Of a stretch of DNA of 64,000 bases, positions 61,652-64,000 are shown one piece after another. The stretch covers positions 55,444 to 119,443 of the forward strand of contig CANGOX010000003.1 of NCBI GenBank assembly GCA_947455605.1, in the 5' to 3' direction. The notes under the pieces were generated by a model. The model worked only from the letters and a program-made list of their open reading frames with translations, did not search any database and had not been told where the DNA came from. Positions within the stretch are counted from its first letter, which is position 1. Each line of letters opens with the position of its first letter. The stretch comes from Chitinophagaceae bacterium (GTDB lineage: Bacteria > Bacteroidota > Bacteroidia > Chitinophagales > Chitinophagaceae). Both the position numbers and the translations under genes were made by a program.

Positions 61652-62167
61652 ATTATTTACTAAATATTATTTTAACAACTAACCAAAAGATTAATTATAA
61701 CCAATAAAATAGTTGCTAAAAACACACTAACTGTTTGTATTTCAATCATCTAGAATGACTAATGATCCATCCAAAAGGCGAATTCATTGAAAAATATCCC
61801 CAGAAAACGCTTACTGTATAAAAGACAGGTTGCGGATAAATCTTGCCAAAACGGTCTGAAAGGCCCGGTTTGGCTTAATACCCATAAAGTCTTTGTTTGA
61901 AGCTGAAGGCTTATCCGCTTTAACCATTCAAACAAGTGATTTGTGTAATATTCCAAAACCAACGTGTAACACTTATACAAGAGAAAGATTCCAACTTTAT
62001 GTCTTACTCAACATGATGCTAAAATCACTAAAACTGAGTCCTAAATAACCGTAAATCGCAACAATAACTGCTTTACATCTTCAAGATAACTACCGTAATT
62101 CTCTCATTCTATAACGAATCAGAGGCTTTATCAATTTATGTAACCACATCTTATATCTAACAAATAA
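61652..62167. other. 516-base gap without recognised genes
   Basis: A+T-rich spacer between divergent genes. I see no convincing ORF, no tRNA and no heptamer array. A leader for the DUF4402 gene must lie at its right end, but no exact TAnnTTTG was found there. A 73-codon frame at 61759-61980 (minus) has no coding character. Confidence 0.5.
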
Positions 62168-62176
62168 ATGATCATC

Positions 62177-62689
62177 ATGAAAAAAATAACAAAACTATTT
62201 CTTGTCTCAGTAGTACTGATGGCAACTGCCTATGGAGCATCTGCCCAATCAACGGCCAATGCAACCGCTTCTGCCACTATCCTTACAGCTATCAGTATTA
62301 CCAAAACAGTTGATATGAATTTTGGTAATATCTCAGTGCAGGCAGCAACGGGTGGCACCGTAATACTCTCCACAGCAGGTGTTCGGTCCACAACGGGCGG
62401 CGTAACCCTGCCTGCTACCGGCGGAACGGTTACTGCTGCTTCATTTACGGTAGGTGGGGAAGCATCGTACACCTATTCTATTACGCTTCCTGTTACAGCA
62501 CATACTATTTCAAGTGGTGCTAATAATATGACGGTTACAGCATTCCTTAGTAATCCTGCCACAATGGGAACACTTACGGGCGGTTCACAAACGCTTACGG
62601 TTGGTGCTACTTTAAATGTTACTGCAGCACAACCCAATGGCCTATACATTTCTGAAACAGGATTCAATGTTACCGTCAACTACAATTAA
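62177..62689 (+). CDS. DUF4402 secreted protein
   Basis: 170 residues from ATG 62177 (MKKITKLFLVSVVLMATAYGASAQ signal peptide). The mature protein is a Thr/Ala/Gly-rich beta-sandwich (ATILTAISITKTVDMNFGNISVQ, GGTVTAASFTVGGEASYTYSITLP) matching DUF4402. DUF4402 proteins are thought to be exported pilin-like or surface subunits, and the next gene encodes a PapD-like chaperone, supporting that view. Confidence 0.88.
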   Translation: MKKITKLFLVSVVLMATAYGASAQSTANATASATILTAISITKTVDMNFGNISVQAATGGTVILSTAGVRSTTGGVTLPATGGTVTAASFTVGGEASYTYSITLPVTAHTISSGANNMTVTAFLSNPATMGTLTGGSQTLTVGATLNVTAAQPNGLYISETGFNVTVNYN

Positions 62690-62710
62690 CCCATTAACTA
62701 ATCATAGATC

Positions 62711-63589
62711 ATGAAAAATAACCGTTCCACTATTGCAGATTCACATGCTCAATTTCCTAAGTACACAGGTCTTGTATGCTTACTAACGATCCTTATCTCC
62801 CTTTTTCCTAAAGCTGAATTATTTGCTCAAGGCAGTATGCTTCTAACACCCAAAAGAGTAATATTTGAAGGTACCAAAAACAGTGAAAGCATCAATCTGG
62901 CCAATCTCGGTAAAGACACAGCGCTATATATGATTTCACTTGTTGAATATAAAATGAAAGAAGATGGGGGATTTGAAGAAATTACCCAGAAAGAAGCCGG
63001 ACAATTTTCAGCAGTACCTTATATCCGATTCTTTCCACGCACAGTTACACTGGCACCTAATGAAGCACAGGTAATACGCATGCAACTGAATAAGAAGCCC
63101 GGTCAAATGGCTTCTGGCGAATATCGCTCACACCTATACGTAAGGGCTGTACCTAAGGCAATACCTTTGGGTGAAAAAGAAACTAATGAATCTTCAACTA
63201 TCGGAGTAAAATTAGTGCCTGTTTTTGGCGTATCTATTCCGGTGATCATAAGGGTAGGTGAGTCTCGCACAGCTGCCAGCATTACAGGCCTCAGTATCAC
63301 AACTACCAAAGACCCCAATAATCTTAACCTGATGCTGAACCGTTCAGGCAATATGTCTATTTATGGAGATATCTATGTAAAACATATTTCACCTACCGGA
63401 AAGTCTACTGTAGTTGCTGTTGTAAAGGGATTGGCAGTATATGCGCCCAATACCATCCGTTATGTAACATTGCCGCTAAATAAAACCCTGGATGTTAATT
63501 ATCACAACGGCAAACTGGTAACACAGTTCATCAATGGATCAGATAGCAAGGATAAAAAAATAGTTGAATCGGAACTGGCATTGTATTAA
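62711..63589 (+). CDS. PapD-like periplasmic chaperone
   Basis: 292 residues with an N-terminal signal segment (~20-43). The immunoglobulin-like chaperone domain shows in LLTPKRVIFEGTKNSESINLANLG, YIRFFPRTVTLAPNEAQVIRMQL and SGEYRSHLYVRAVP. Such chaperones donate a strand to pilin subunits. No usher gene is in the window. 21 bases after the DUF4402 gene and 13 before the next. Confidence 0.85.
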   Translation: MKNNRSTIADSHAQFPKYTGLVCLLTILISLFPKAELFAQGSMLLTPKRVIFEGTKNSESINLANLGKDTALYMISLVEYKMKEDGGFEEITQKEAGQFSAVPYIRFFPRTVTLAPNEAQVIRMQLNKKPGQMASGEYRSHLYVRAVPKAIPLGEKETNESSTIGVKLVPVFGVSIPVIIRVGESRTAASITGLSITTTKDPNNLNLMLNRSGNMSIYGDIYVKHISPTGKSTVVAVVKGLAVYAPNTIRYVTLPLNKTLDVNYHNGKLVTQFINGSDSKDKKIVESELALY

Positions 63590-63602
63590 TCTGCAAATAG
63601 CC

Positions 63603-64000
63603 ATGCGAAAAAGTATTTTTCTATTCGGGTGTATATCTCTTCTGACGATCCATATACTTTTCTCGCAAACAGTAATTGTTACTGATGATTCAACATATAT
63701 AACCGGGCAGGCTTCAGCCGTGCTTGAGCTTAAATCTACTACAAAAGGATTTCTGCCGCCGAGAGTAACGGCTGTACAAAAATTAGCTATTGCATCTCCC
63801 GCAGCGGGTTTACTGGTTTATCAAACTGATGGAACTGCTGGTTATTATCTCTGGACAGGAACTCGGTGGGATCCTATGATTAGTGGTATTGGGGGAAATG
63901 GCACACCGATAAATAAAACAACGGCTACTACACTTCTTAAAACAGAAACATTTGTACTAGCCTCAAACGATATTACGCTCACATTACCAGAGATCGTATC
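63603..64000 (+). CDS. secreted surface protein, N-terminal part (cut by window edge)
   Basis: 132 codons from ATG 63603 (MRKSIFLFGCISLLTIHILF signal peptide) to the window end. The segment ITGQASAVLELKSTTKGFLPPRVT.. and AGLLVYQTDGTAGYYLWTGTRWDPM is the tail-fibre-like N-terminal pattern common in large Bacteroidota surface proteins. It is the third gene of the DUF4402/chaperone unit and may be the adhesin or anchoring subunit; the C-terminus is unseen. Confidence 0.75.
   Translation, partial: MRKSIFLFGCISLLTIHILFSQTVIVTDDSTYITGQASAVLELKSTTKGFLPPRVTAVQKLAIASPAAGLLVYQTDGTAGYYLWTGTRWDPMISGIGGNGTPINKTTATTLLKTETFVLASNDITLTLPEIV

Noticed and set aside
61759..61980. 73-codon frame in the gap between the TonB receptor and DUF4402 genes
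   Set aside because: No start signal, no recognisable sequence, unlike the codon use of neighbours.

Overview
The window is a stretch of ordinary chromosome from a Bacteroidota bacterium, most likely a member of the Chitinophagaceae. The evidence is the promoter type (TAnnTTTG with an upstream TTG), the T9SS regulator PorX, the fused LpxC-FabZ enzyme, DUF3098, 2TM and DUF4402 proteins, a Tricorn-type S41 peptidase, and a TonB receptor with a carboxypeptidase-like N-domain. There is no rRNA or tRNA gene to fix the taxonomy, so the family-level call is inference.

Layout. 1-4679 (minus): acyl-CoA dehydrogenase (cut by the window edge), an HHH protein, a PhnP-like metallo-hydrolase, a small conserved protein and porX. 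4922-11037 (plus): an HD phosphohydrolase, the lipid A block lpxD / lpxC-fabZ / lpxA with an ABC ATPase, and a membrane-tethered LuxR-type regulator. 11144-16105 (plus): an M23-like protein without its metal ligands, a beta-propeller and a P-type cation ATPase. 16129-22568: alanine dehydrogenase, tsaE, a CopA-type ATPase, a four-helix-bundle (S23/IVP family) gene enclosed in perfect inverted repeats, and recQ. 22667-25308: an A+T-rich cassette of three tandem DUF2975 membrane proteins plus a small Xre regulator. 25404-31857: GroES-like protein, OmpR-type regulator, ruvB, a MarR regulator with two oxidoreductases under a shared palindrome, and an M23 peptidase. 31932-40523 (minus): S41 and S9 peptidases and leuS. 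40826-45795 (plus): ftsX, DUF3098, uppP, an MFS transporter and a lactonase-like hydrolase. 45800-53457: DUF3108, a UPF0104-type flippase-like protein, ruvC, HIT, greA, a 2-hydroxyacid dehydrogenase, rsmA, pdxA and a mutarotase. 53557-61605 (minus): a LolA-like protein, an ABC-2 exporter, a winged-helix regulator with two paralogous membrane proteins, and a TonB-dependent receptor. 62177-64000 (plus): a DUF4402 protein, a PapD-like chaperone and a truncated surface protein.

The most striking content is not a gene. About fifteen junctions carry short degenerate tandem arrays with a strict period of 7 bases (or 8 in some families), usually as facing inverted pairs that can fold into long hairpins. 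Several 'words' are used (CGTGAGT, AGTCTGG, CCATGGA-like, GAATATC-like, AATTACT; period 8: AATTCCAA, GCAGAGGC, TTTATTGG-like). They abut or supply stop codons of neighbouring genes, create false upstream start codons, and in at least three proteins (CopA, LeuRS, the lpx-cluster ABC ATPase) they are translated in frame. One inverted pair, identical over 29 bases, encloses exactly one gene, the four-helix-bundle protein, and fills the space between copA and recQ. This looks like a mobile or self-maintaining repeat/protein system resembling the heptanucleotide STRR repeats of cyanobacteria, but with a cargo gene.

A second theme is start sites. In five genes (metallo-hydrolase, tsaE, copA, ruvB, rsmA) an exact TAnnTTTG element ends 4-6 bases before the start codon, implying leaderless or nearly leaderless mRNAs and fixing starts downstream of the longest open frames.
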